DNA of 64,000 nt from Halomonas sp. (GTDB lineage: Bacteria; Pseudomonadota; Gammaproteobacteria; Pseudomonadales; Halomonadaceae). The stretch lies in the NCBI RefSeq assembly GCF_011050415.1, contig NZ_DRFS01000015.1, positions 96,634 to 160,633 on the forward strand, given 5' to 3'. Made by a program: the position numbers and the translations under genes. The notes below the pieces were generated by a model. It did no database searches and was not told the origin of the DNA. It saw only the letters and a list, made by a program, of their open reading frames with translations. Position 1 is the first letter of the stretch; every line of letters starts with the position of its first letter. Shown here one piece after another: positions 51,271-59,213 of this stretch.

Positions 51271-51313
51271 GGGGGTGCTGTACTTCATTCCTATCAAGAA
51301 GGCGCATGCCTAA
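51143..51313 (+). pseudogene. DUF808 gene remnant with in-frame internal deletion
   Basis: This 56-residue frame has the first 43 or so residues of the DUF808 membrane protein encoded at 59086 (AIGGLIGLLDDIAALAKLAA) joined directly to its last residues (GVLYFIPIKKAH). The missing part is 777 bases in the intact copy, exactly 259 codons. The joint falls at short similar sequences, GTGGTGGT in front and GTTGTTGT behind. All membrane helices are lost, so the product is probably non-functional, although frame and ribosome site (GGAGGAAG) remain. Confidence 0.8.
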
Positions 51314-51350
51314 TAGGTGCACGTTGCGAAGAAGTAAGCAGAAATATCGA

Positions 51351-52272
51351 TTAGCTCCGCCGTTGCCGTAACACCATCACCCCCGCGATTAAGATCATGC
51401 CCATACCCAGCCAAGTCATGGCATCGGGCACTTCGCTGAATAGCAGGTAGCCCCAAAGGCTGGCAAAGATGAGGTAGGCGTAATCAAAGGTGCCGATCAA
51501 CGCCGAAGGGGCAATTTGATAAGCCCTTGCCACCCCGGTATTCACAATGATCAGCAGTAGCGCGTAGGCGCCCACGATCAATAACGCTGAGGCGTCTAGC
51601 GGTTGCCAACCGGCGAACAGGAAAGGCGCGCGTTCAGCGAGCGATGCTGAGCTGTTGATTGCCACCAGCACACTGAAGAGAGTGCCTGCTGCCAGGAAGG
51701 CTAGATTTAATCCCAGGGTCAGAAGTAAGGGATGCTCTCTTTGGCAGTGGTGGCGAGTGACCAGCATTGCTAGCGCATAAAAGAGGGCGGCAAGCACGGG
51801 AAGAAGAGTGGCAGGTGTGAAGGTGTCGCCACCAGGGCGCAACACCACCACCACGCCCAGGAAACCGCAGAGGATGCCCAGCCAGGCCTGGCGTGAAAGA
51901 TGCTCGCCCGCCCCAAAAGCAGCCAGCACGGCAATAAACAGTGGTGTGGTGTAAATGGCGACCTCTGCCACTGAGAGCGGAATCAGCGGCAGTGCTGCGT
52001 AGTAGGCTATCCACATCAGCAACAGAAGCAGGCTTCTAATCGCCACCCAGCGGCGTGATTTTACCTTGGGGTGGGGGTTCTGAATGGCCAATGATCAACC
52101 CAAAGAGTATCGGCAGCGATAGTGTTGAGGCGATGACATAGAGTTGCCATAGCGACATACTGGCACTCAGATACTTAACCAGGGCGTCGGTCAACGCCAG
52201 CAGAAAGACAGCCCCCACGATAAGGCTTATGCCCTGTAGGATATTATCTTGTAGTTCAGCGGTGGCCTTCAT
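51351..52272 (-). pseudogene. EamA/DMT-family exporter with a frameshift
   Basis: Two adjoining frames encode the N-terminal part (52272-52036, MKATAELQDNILQGISLIVG) and the rest (about 52091-51351) of one ten-helix drug/metabolite transporter. The switch occurs at a G-run region (GGGG 52068-52071 and GGGGG 52073-52077 on the plus strand). A single base change in the run would restore one protein of about 300 residues. It may be a genuine frameshift, slippage-prone switching or a sequencing error. A LysR gene is divergent. Confidence 0.75.
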
Positions 52273-52365
52273 TGCAGCGTTCCAGAAATGAATTCCGCTC
52301 TAGAATGCCGCTGCCTCTAGCAGTGCTTCAAACGACTTCTGCGTCACCATGCATGAGCTAAGATT

Positions 52366-53262
52366 ATGGATAACTTCATCAAGTCTCTTCCACCGCTGGC
52401 GACGCTGCGCCCCTTTGAGGCTGCTGCCAGGCTTGAGAGCTTTTCGCGCGCGGCCGATGAGCTCCACCTGACCCAGGCGGCTATCAGCCGACAGATCCGT
52501 GCGCTGGAGGAAGATCTTGGCGTGATGCTTTTCGAGCGCCGTCATCGCCGTGTGTTTCTTACCCGCGCAGGGCGTGAGTTTGGCCGTACGGTCTCCCAGG
52601 CGCTGGAAAGTATTGCTACGGAGGCTCAGGGGCTGCGCGGCGACCCAAATGATAAGCGCGTCGTAATGTTCTGCCAGCTATGCGAAGCGTTCTATTGGCT
52701 GATGCCACAGCTGGCTGACTTTAATCGTCGCTATCCTGACATTGAGATACAGCTGGCGACGTCGACACGGCCGATTACCGAGTTTAGTGGCAGCTTCGAC
52801 ATTGCGCTGCAAACCAACGGAAGGCCTAGCGGGAGCCATCGATTGGTGTTTACCGCCGAGGACGAGATCTTTCCGGTCTGCAGCCCAGCTTACCTGAAAG
52901 GGGTCACTACGCCGTTAAGCCTCAACGCTTTGCTGAACCAGCGGCTACTGCACCACCACGCTGATCCGGCGGATTGGCTGGAGTGGGATGGCTGGTTTCG
53001 TGCCATGGGGCACTTTGATATCGCAGCAGCGGAGAGTGCTGTGTTCGACAGTTATCCGCTGCTACTTCAAGCGGCTGTCGCAGGGCACGGTATTGCCTTG
53101 GGATGGCGGCGCACAACGCAACGATTAATTGAAAATGGCGAACTGATCCGGCCGGTGGCCGAGAGCTTGCCCCAGCAAGATGCTATCGCCTTATATACAC
53201 GCCAGGGCGCAACTCAACGGGCAGGCAGCGAAGCGTTATTGGGTGGCTGCGTGAGGTGTTGA
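52366..53262 (+). CDS. GcvA-like LysR-family regulator
   Basis: A 298-residue LysR regulator of the GcvA/AmpR-like branch. The N-terminal helix-turn-helix includes PPLATLRPFEAAARLESFSR and HLTQAAISRQIRALEEDLGV, followed by a substrate-binding domain. It is divergent from the frameshifted exporter across about 90 bases and probably regulates it. Confidence 0.87.
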   Translation: MDNFIKSLPPLATLRPFEAAARLESFSRAADELHLTQAAISRQIRALEEDLGVMLFERRHRRVFLTRAGREFGRTVSQALESIATEAQGLRGDPNDKRVVMFCQLCEAFYWLMPQLADFNRRYPDIEIQLATSTRPITEFSGSFDIALQTNGRPSGSHRLVFTAEDEIFPVCSPAYLKGVTTPLSLNALLNQRLLHHHADPADWLEWDGWFRAMGHFDIAAAESAVFDSYPLLLQAAVAGHGIALGWRRTTQRLIENGELIRPVAESLPQQDAIALYTRQGATQRAGSEALLGGCVRC

Positions 53263-53272
53263 GTGAAGAGTG

Positions 53273-53611
53273 ATGCTAAGGTTTGTACGAGCTCACAAAG
53301 AACGTATCGACAAGATTATCACTCGCTGGCTTAAACGCCACTTGCAGCGGCTAGGGGCTGAGGTCGACCTCAATCAGCTCAACAGTTTGGTGGAGGATAA
53401 AGACATGTTGGCAGAAAATTTGGAAAACTGGGCTCAGCAAGAACGCCAGGAAGGCGAAAAGCTGGGCATCGAGAAAGGCGAAAAGCTGGGTATTGAGAAA
53501 ACAGCTCGTAATCTGCTCAAGCTGGGAGTGCTGAGTGACGAGCAAATTGCTGAAGCGACAGGCTTGGCGTTAGATGAAGTGGCTAAGCTGCGCACTGAAG
53601 GTCAGCGCTGA
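53273..53611 (+). pseudogene. C-terminal fragment of an Rpn-type nuclease/transposase-like protein
   Basis: A 112-residue frame resembles only the C-terminal region of recombination-promoting nuclease (Rpn/PD-(D/E)XK transposase-like) proteins. It has the tandem EGEKLGIEKGEKLGIEK and the closing NLLKLGVLSDEQIAEATGLALDEVAKLR. The catalytic N-terminal domain is absent and the frame begins just after the LysR stop. It is probably a decayed remnant. Confidence 0.6.
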
Positions 53612-53875
53612 CTTGCTTTCATTTACGTATTTCCGCTTCCCACATAAAACGAAAGGGTAGTCCAAGTGACCGCCCTTTCTGTATTTGGCTGCTGAGAATG
53701 GCAGACATTCTCCATGCCATAAAAGAACCTGATGCAATGGTTCATATTCAGTAGTGAATAGCTGTTTTGGCGCGGAGCAGTAGTGCCACTTGTATTTGCA
53801 GCAACTACCGATGCGCTCAATTTAGATGTTTTACGTGGCTGAGCCCTATTATAAGAACCCCCTTTACTAGCCCAT

Positions 53876-53960
53876 GAGCCGAATATAAATTTTAATCGGC
53901 TCACAATATGATCTTAATCATCGGTGCAATCGGCTCGTGTAGTGCTGGGATAGCACCATC
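53876..53960 (+). pseudogene. 5' remnant of a second fic gene with operator copy 2
   Basis: The 27-base inverted repeat (53876-53902) and the half site AATCGGCTC (53928-53936) align with the region in front of the intact fic gene. The similarity runs a little past the start: GTG TAG TGC TGG GA here against ATG TAT ATC TGG GA. The start is changed to GTG and the second codon is a stop, so the gene is dead. The rest of the gene body is missing; a FitAB module occupies its place. Confidence 0.75.
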
Positions 53961-54044
53961 ATGACCCTTGCAAACGGTTGGTCTACTACGATCTTCTCAG
54001 CGAACTAGCTCTCTGATGCAAGCATCGTCCATATGCTTGCTTTA

Positions 54045-54071
54045 TGCATTCGATGTGATATTTTGAATGCA
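54045..54071 (+). promoter_or_regulatory. Inverted repeat before fitAB (probable operator)
   Basis: TGCATTC and GAATGCA are perfect inverted arms separated by 13 bases, about 45 bases before the fitA start. FitAB/VapBC complexes repress their own promoters by binding inverted repeats, so this is the likely operator. A second small repeat GATGC/GCATC lies at 54015-54026. Confidence 0.5.
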
Positions 54072-54116
54072 GATAGGGTGCCGCCGCAATTACTACATGC
54101 GATAGGAGGTCGGGCT

Positions 54117-54371
54117 ATGGGCATGATGACGATCAGAAGTATTCCCGACGAAGTACATAACGCACTGAAAGCCCGTGCCAAGCAAAATCATCGCAGCGCT
54201 GAGGCTGAAGTGCGTGCCATTCTGGAAGAAGCCACACGTCCAGCAAATCGCCTCAAAATGGGCGATGCTCTGGCAGCTTTGGGCCGTAAAGTTGGGTTGA
54301 CCAATGAAGATGTTGCAGCCATTGAACAGGTTCGCGACAAGACACCTGCTGAGCCGATGAGGTTTGAATGA
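54117..54371 (+). CDS. fitA: FitA/VapB-like ribbon-helix-helix antitoxin
   Basis: An 84-residue antitoxin of the FitA type. The N-terminal ribbon-helix-helix is TIRSIPDEVHNALKARAKQN and continues HRSAEAEVRAILEEA. The C-terminal part would wrap the toxin. AGGAGGT lies six bases before ATG 54117. Its stop overlaps the toxin ATG as ATGA. Confidence 0.88.
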   Translation: MGMMTIRSIPDEVHNALKARAKQNHRSAEAEVRAILEEATRPANRLKMGDALAALGRKVGLTNEDVAAIEQVRDKTPAEPMRFE

Positions 54372-54784
54372 TCGTTCTCGATACCAATGTCATTTCCGAG
54401 GCGATGAAACCCGAACCTGATCCGGCCGTCAGAGCTTGGCTTAATGAGCAGTCGGCCGAAACCCTGTATCTGACTAGTGTCACACTGGCTGAGTTGATGT
54501 TTGGCATTGCAGCACTGCCTAACGGGAAGCGCAAGGACATGCTCAACGAAGCATTAGATGGCCTTATGGCGCTGTTCAGAGGGCGAATTTTGCCTTTTGA
54601 CGCTGACGCCGCTAGCAAGTATGCCGAACTGGCCGTAACGGCTCGAACCGCTGGGCGTGGTTTTCCCGTACCGGACGGCTATATTGCGGCGATTGCCGTA
54701 TCCCAGGGCTATCAAGTCGCATCTCGCGACATGGCGCCATTTGAGGCGGCTACTGTGGGCGTAGTTAACCCTTGGGAGGTCTAG
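54368..54784 (+). CDS. fitB: FitB/VapC-like PIN-domain toxin
   Basis: A 138-residue PIN-domain ribonuclease. Acidic active-site residues are seen in IVLDTNVISEAMKPEP (D5), the central TSVTLAELMFGI glutamate, and the C-terminal FPVPDGYIAAIA and SRDMAPF aspartates. It is the toxin of a FitAB/VapBC module that also has its own promoter region. The module sits between the two ends of a destroyed fic gene. Confidence 0.9.
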   Translation: MIVLDTNVISEAMKPEPDPAVRAWLNEQSAETLYLTSVTLAELMFGIAALPNGKRKDMLNEALDGLMALFRGRILPFDADAASKYAELAVTARTAGRGFPVPDGYIAAIAVSQGYQVASRDMAPFEAATVGVVNPWEV

Positions 54785-54789
54785 CTGTT

Positions 54790-54866
54790 CTTTAACAGCT
54801 ATCCAGCGGTGGCCGCAGCACACGTAATTAGGTGCTGGGCCTAACAGTGGATGGCTCCATGTAGTG
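54790..54866 (+). pseudogene. 3' remnant of the second fic gene
   Basis: The bases after the fitB stop match the last part of the intact fic gene (about 49104-49179). Shared blocks include AGCTA-CC-GCGGTGG and CGCAGCACACG, then AACAGTGGATGGC and TGTAGTGG around the fic stop. Several small changes break the frame. With the 5' remnant at 53876 it outlines a gene whose middle has been replaced by fitAB. Confidence 0.75.
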
Positions 54867-54921
54867 GCGATCGCTGCTATGAAAGGCCGAATCGCCACTG
54901 AATAGGGACGGCTATTTATCT

Positions 54922-56115
54922 CTACTGTTTATACCGTGTTAATCCTCCAAGCGCAGCCAACGTAATCGCTGCCATGCAGCCTGTATAAGCGATGAGAGGC
55001 CAAGCGGTGCCACCATTTAGCGCTATCACCACGCCTGTTCCTATCACCCCGACGATAAGACTTTGAACGCAGAAGTGCAGGGCAACGGCAGTGCCTGCCA
55101 TCGCACTGAATTCGTGAAGCGCGCCATTGGCTGTCACCGATGTTGTGAATACGATGCCGACCGCAACCAGCCACATCGGTACGACATAAGACCAGAAACT
55201 GGCTGTCAGGAAGATTTCGCCCAACCCAAGCAAGCTTGCGCTGAAAAGTAGCATTAGCATCCCGCGTATTACGCATCCAGGGATTCCCCAGCGTGCCACG
55301 AAGCGTTTGGAGAAGCGCGTTGTAGCAATCATCACGATAGCTACCGTGGCAAAGGCAACGCTAAAACCCAGTTCAGAAAAGTCAGCCCCTTCGATGAGTA
55401 CTCGCGGGGCGGTAGAGAAGAACACAAAGAAAGCTCCCATCGCAGTGCCGAAAGCCAACGTATAGACCCAGAAGTAAGGGCTTTTAAGCACTAAGCCAAA
55501 ACCGGCTCTGTTTGATGGTTTTCTAACTTGTCGCGTTTCATGCCATTTCGGCAATGCGAAAGGGAGTGCTGCGAGCGCTGAGATACATAGGGCAAGGAAT
55601 ATGGCTTCCCAGCCGAAATATCTCGCCATTAAGGCCCCTGCAATGGGGCCTAGCGCGGGCACGCAAGCCAACATCGCGTTCATTAAGCTATAGATAACTG
55701 CGCTTTCGGGAGCATCCGCATAAACGTCGCGCACCGTTGCGAAAACGGCCACCAGCATTGCGGCCGCCCCAGCAGCTTGTACTAGTCGTAGTAAAACGAA
55801 AAGCCAAGCTGAAGTTGTCATCGCGAGTGCTAATGAAGTTACAGCGAATACTAATACCCCGCCAATCAGTATCGGGCGCCGACCAAAACGGCCTGAAAGC
55901 GGCCCGAAGATAACCTGACCTACGCCAAGCATAATCATGTAGAGGGTAAGTGTTAGCTACACAACCTCGGGCGTCGTTCCGAGTATTTCCGGCATCGCGG
56001 GCACAATCGGCAGATAAATGTCCATGCCGAGCGACGCTAGAATATTAAAGGGAGCCAGTAGCATCAGTGCTATCGGCAGGCTGTAAGTCCACAGCCGAGG
56101 ATTTTTAGTAGGCAC
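54922..56115 (-). pseudogene. CmlA/FloR-like MFS efflux gene interrupted by one amber codon
   Basis: A 12-helix major facilitator exporter of the chloramphenicol/florfenicol (CmlA/FloR, Bcr-like) type as I recall that family. It starts at GTG 56115 (PTKNPRLWTYSLPIALMLL), with SLGMDIYLPIVPAMPEIL, then TAG at 55959-55957 (codon 53), then TLTLYMIMLGVGQVIFGPL and FGRRPILIGG in the same frame to the end; 397 codons in all. Relatives have glutamine (CAG) where TAG stands. GGAGG precedes the GTG. Reinitiation at codon 60 would miss the first helix, so full function is doubtful. Confidence 0.8.
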
Positions 56116-56124
56116 GATAAAACC

Positions 56125-56150
56125 TCCGCGCAAATAAGAGTATTTGGCGG
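56125..56150 (-). promoter_or_regulatory. Hairpin covering the ribosome site of the CmlA/FloR-like gene
   Basis: On the minus strand CCGC CAAATA pairs with TATTTG GCGG around CTCT, with a single bulged base. The lower stem reaches the GG of the GGAGG ribosome site. Such a structure would limit translation until opened, as in translational attenuation. Confidence 0.5.
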
Positions 56151-56184
56151 CGGCCTACATTTAAGGAAGTGGTTTAAGCAGGCT

Positions 56185-56217
56185 GCCGCAACAACGAGAA
56201 AGTAAGGTTGTTGCGGC
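56185..56217 (-). promoter_or_regulatory. Attenuator-type stem-loop after the leader peptide
   Basis: A perfect 11-base stem (GCCGCAACAAC/GTTGTTGCGGC) with an 11-base loop begins immediately after the stop codon of the short leader frame. A ribosome stalled in the leader would disturb this stem. It lies about 70 bases upstream of the efflux-gene start. Confidence 0.65.
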
Positions 56218-56244
56218 TTAATCGTCTGACTTTTTTGAACCCAT
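56218..56244 (-). CDS. Eight-residue leader peptide of the CmlA/FloR-like gene
   Basis: The frame MGSKKSDD ends with TAA next to the stem-loop. Inducible cmlA genes carry a nine-codon leader that I recall as MSTSKNADK; the two align as S-K-x-x-D. In the known system chloramphenicol stalls the ribosome in the leader and frees the efflux gene's ribosome site. The ribosome site of this leader is weak by eye. Confidence 0.55.
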   Translation of the reverse strand: MGSKKSDD

Positions 56245-56568
56245 ACGTTAGCGCTTCAGTAATTGGCCTAATGGCTTTAATAGCCTATCAGGCAGGGGGG
56301 CGAGAGCAAGCCCATAGCAATGATTAGATAGTATAGCTACCCACACCTGCTCGTGGCGGAAGCCGCCATACCTCGTCAGTAAAAAGTAGAGTGCTATGCC
56401 GTAAAGGCAGCGTGGTCGGGCGCCTGGCTAAGGGAGTGAAGCTGCAAGGTAAATCCTAAACCCGCGCTTATTCTAATAGCAGGCTCGTTTTGATGCCGAT
56501 ACTCGGCACATGATTTGGTTTGGCTAGCGGTAGCAGTAGGCCAACGTATCGCAGCGTTAAAAACGCGC
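56245..56568. other. Intergenic region upstream of the efflux leader
   Basis: About 324 bases between the leader and the convergently placed end of the GFA gene. It probably carries the efflux promoter on the minus strand. No gene was found; only small imperfect repeats near 56,280-56,300 are visible. Confidence 0.3.
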
Positions 56569-56943
56569 TCAAACTTCTCGATCCCGATCATATTGCTCTA
56601 CGTCAGGGAAGGGCGGTAGCCAGTGCTCGCGGCTAATGTTCCAAAGCTCATACGTCGGTTTCAATTGATTGGGTGAATCAAGGGCGCCAAGGTGTATTTC
56701 GATTTCTTCCTTGCTTACCGAAAAAACCGATGAACCGCATGCCGAACAGAAGTAGCGCCCCTTACAACTGTGCGGTTCGCCTTCGATAATAACAGCTTGC
56801 TTGGGATAATCCGCCGCCGCGTAGAAAAGTGCCCCATGATGCTTACGACAATCCATACAGTGGCAAACACCTACCCGCAGCGGCTCGCCATTGGCCACGA
56901 TTCGGATCTTACCGCAGAGACAGCCACCTGTTAGTTGTTCCAT
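56569..56943 (-). CDS. GFA/CENP-V-family protein
   Basis: A 124-residue zinc protein of the glutathione-dependent formaldehyde-activating enzyme-like family. Cysteine motifs are GGCLCGKIR, CHCMDCRKHHGALF and YFCSACGSSVF. ATG 56943 has GGAGAT upstream. Family members often have no shown formaldehyde activity; the function is unknown. Confidence 0.87.
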   Translation of the reverse strand: MEQLTGGCLCGKIRIVANGEPLRVGVCHCMDCRKHHGALFYAAADYPKQAVIIEGEPHSCKGRYFCSACGSSVFSVSKEEIEIHLGALDSPNQLKPTYELWNISREHWLPPFPDVEQYDRDREV

Positions 56944-56949
56944 TGCCAA

Positions 56950-57180
56950 TCTCCAAAAGATTCATACATTCAAAGTAGGTGGCACTTCCTGTGTTGTCTT
57001 GCTGCTGTCTCGCTCGTATTTGATATCCTCCGCAAACTGACATAAATCGAGCTATTGCAGGAGGCGTGTTTGCCCTGCGCTCCCGGAGTTCGGTCGTATC
57101 TAGGGTACAAGCGGGCGCTGATTTTAACGGCGGTTAAGCTGGCAACTCACCTTGCCGCGGTTCTTTAAGAAATAGGTTAT
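56950..57180. other. Intergenic region between GFA gene and AbiE module 2
   Basis: About 230 bases without a gene, followed by the operator pair listed separately. It should hold promoters for both divergent neighbours. No hairpin or repeat stood out. Confidence 0.3.
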
Positions 57181-57273
57181 TTGTGAACTAAAAGTACACA
57201 AAATTTGATGATATCAAAGAGGGTGTGGCAGGTTCTTTAGTTAAGTGCTAATTTGTGAACCATGAGTACACAT
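57181..57273 (+). promoter_or_regulatory. Twin operator of AbiE module 2
   Basis: Two near-identical inverted repeats have arms TTGTGAAC and GTACACAA (site 1, 57181-57201) and TTGTGAAC and GTACACAT (site 2, 57253-57273), each with a five-base spacer. Site 2 contains the AbiEi ATG. AbiEi proteins are known to bind inverted repeats and repress their own operon; these are the probable sites. Confidence 0.75.
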
Positions 57274-58083
57274 AAAGAAGCAATTCTAAAGAGATTGCTT
57301 AAAGCCATACCGCCGGGGTACATGGTCGATACTCCATGGCTTGAAAGGCATGGTGTCAGCCGTTTTCTTGCGCGGAAATACGTTGTTAACGGCTGGCTTG
57401 AGCGCGTTAACCGCGGCGTCTTCCGACGCCCTGCGCCGAACGCAACAACATCGGGCGCAATCGATTGGAAAACTTGCCTGCTCTCCATGCAGCATATTAT
57501 GCGCTATGACATCCATGTCGGTGGTTCAACGGCACTTGCCCAACAGGGCTACGATCACTATCTGCGGCTGGGTAGCAGTGCGCCTGTCTGGGTATATGGT
57601 AACGCCACACCCAACTGGCTCAGCAAACTGCCACTACACGCACCCATCGTGACCCGCAACACCTCACTGTTCGCTGACCCGTCAGTTGGGCTTGCCAAAA
57701 ACAACATCAACGACGAAGACACGCTGCCATGGAACTGGACTCTGAAGATGTCGGCACCTGAACGGGCGATTATGGAAGCCATGGATGAATTGCCCGATCA
57801 TGAGAGTTTTCATAACCTTGATATGGTGTTCGAGAGTTTGACGACACTGCGGCCGAAAATACTGTCGGCGTTGCTGCACAGTTGCAAGAAGATCAAGGTC
57901 AAGCGGCTGTTCTTTGTCTTTGCGGATCGCCATGACCACCCCTGGCGCAAGCGCCTCGATCCTGCAGAGTTCAACCTTGGCAGTGGCGACCGTGCACTGG
58001 TGACAGGGGGCAAGATACATCCGCGCTATCGCATCATGGTGCCGGAAGCGTTTGTAAAGGCGGAGGTAGATGATGGCGCGTGA
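57262..58083 (+). CDS. abiEi: AbiEi-family antitoxin, module 2
   Basis: A 273-residue AbiEi-type antitoxin with an N-terminal winged helix (YMVDTPWLERHGVSRFLARKYV) and the C-terminal AbiEi domain (HVGGSTALAQQGYDHYLRLG; MSAPERAIMEAMDELP). The ATG lies inside an operator palindrome. It overlaps the next gene by 14 bases. It is only moderately similar to module 1, yet the same blocks are recognisable. Confidence 0.87.
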   Translation: MSTHKEAILKRLLKAIPPGYMVDTPWLERHGVSRFLARKYVVNGWLERVNRGVFRRPAPNATTSGAIDWKTCLLSMQHIMRYDIHVGGSTALAQQGYDHYLRLGSSAPVWVYGNATPNWLSKLPLHAPIVTRNTSLFADPSVGLAKNNINDEDTLPWNWTLKMSAPERAIMEAMDELPDHESFHNLDMVFESLTTLRPKILSALLHSCKKIKVKRLFFVFADRHDHPWRKRLDPAEFNLGSGDRALVTGGKIHPRYRIMVPEAFVKAEVDDGA

Positions 58084-58990
58084 AACCTATGAAGCGCAGG
58101 TTGCACTCCTTGTGCGCATTCTCCCGCATGTGGCGAAGGAAGATGTATTCGCGCTGAAGGGAGGCACCGCGATCAATCTGTTCTATCGCGACCTTCCGCG
58201 TTTGTCGGTCGATATTGACCTGACCTACCTGCCGGTGAAAGATAGGAATGACAGTCTTTACGAAATCAATGACGCGATGGATCGCATTGCTGCTGCCATT
58301 GAAGGCAGTATCGCTGGTGCCAAAACACAACGTATAAAGGGCGGCGGCGGTGGCGCCACTCGTCTTCTCACTCGCATGGGTGGCGCTGAGATCAAGATCG
58401 AAACCTCGCCGGTCACACGTGGCGTCGTGCACGATCCTGAAACTCTCTCCGTCTCCGAAGTTGTTGCAGACGAGTTCGGTTATGCAGACATGCAGATCGT
58501 CTCTTTCGAAGATCTGTTCGGCGGCAAACTGCACGCAGCATTAGATCGCCAGCATCCGCGCGATCTTTTTGATGTGAAGCTGCTCTACGATAACGAGGGC
58601 CTAACGGAAGATCTATTCCGAACCTTTCTGATCTATATCGCGAGTTCGTCACGCCCCGCACACGAACTGCTGAGCCCTAATTTTCTCGACCTTGACAAGC
58701 CTTATGCCCAAGAATTTGAGGGTATGACCAGGACTCTCGTCAGCCTCGAAGAACTCTTGCATACACGTAAACGTTTGATTGCAGATATTCAGTCACGTTT
58801 CGATGAGAACACCAAACGATTCTTGCTGAGCCTGCACGACGGTTCGCCCGATTTTGATGCCATTGATTGCCCACAGGCGGCGAGCCTGCCGGCTGTGCGT
58901 TGGAAGCTCGTTAATCTGGAAAAACTGAAAAACGAAAACGCGGCCAAACATGCTGAACAACGTCATGAGCTGAAAGTGCTGCTGGGGTAA
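58070..58990 (+). CDS. abiEii: AbiEii-family nucleotidyltransferase toxin, module 2
   Basis: A 306-residue toxin of the AbiEii nucleotidyltransferase family with KGGTAINLFYRDLPRLSVDI followed by DLTYLP, and KLHAALDRQHPRDLFDVKLL. A second ATG follows directly (58073). The pair architecture, overlap and downstream DUF808 gene are the same as in module 1. Confidence 0.88.
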   Translation: MMARETYEAQVALLVRILPHVAKEDVFALKGGTAINLFYRDLPRLSVDIDLTYLPVKDRNDSLYEINDAMDRIAAAIEGSIAGAKTQRIKGGGGGATRLLTRMGGAEIKIETSPVTRGVVHDPETLSVSEVVADEFGYADMQIVSFEDLFGGKLHAALDRQHPRDLFDVKLLYDNEGLTEDLFRTFLIYIASSSRPAHELLSPNFLDLDKPYAQEFEGMTRTLVSLEELLHTRKRLIADIQSRFDENTKRFLLSLHDGSPDFDAIDCPQAASLPAVRWKLVNLEKLKNENAAKHAEQRHELKVLLG

Positions 58991-59042
58991 GGTGCGCAGG
59001 TCGGAATCTTGAAGCAAAAGAGGCGATCCGCCCAAGCCGCTA

Positions 59043-59213
59043 TGTGCTCTACTATCTGCACCTGTTATTCACGAAGGAAGCATCCATGGCCATCGGCGGC
59101 TTGATAGGATTGCTGGATGACATTGCCGCATTGGCGAAGTTGGCCGCAGCATCATTGGATGATGTGAGTGCCGCTGCTGGGCGTGCGACGGCGAAGGCGG
59201 CCGGGGTGGTGGT
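59043..59213 (+). repeat. Direct repeat copy 2 (DUF808 5' region)
   Basis: Partner of 51100-51270, same orientation, 171 bases without gaps. It includes the ribosome site and first 43 codons of the intact DUF808 gene. Confidence 0.85.

Noticed and set aside
53273..53611. Complete transposase or insertion sequence
   Set aside because: Only the C-terminal tail resembles Rpn-type proteins; no terminal inverted repeats or catalytic domain are present.
55938..55938. ATG 55938 as the true start of the MFS gene
   Set aside because: The same frame continues upstream through the amber codon with the typical CmlA/FloR N-terminus, ribosome site and leader, so the gene begins at GTG 56115.
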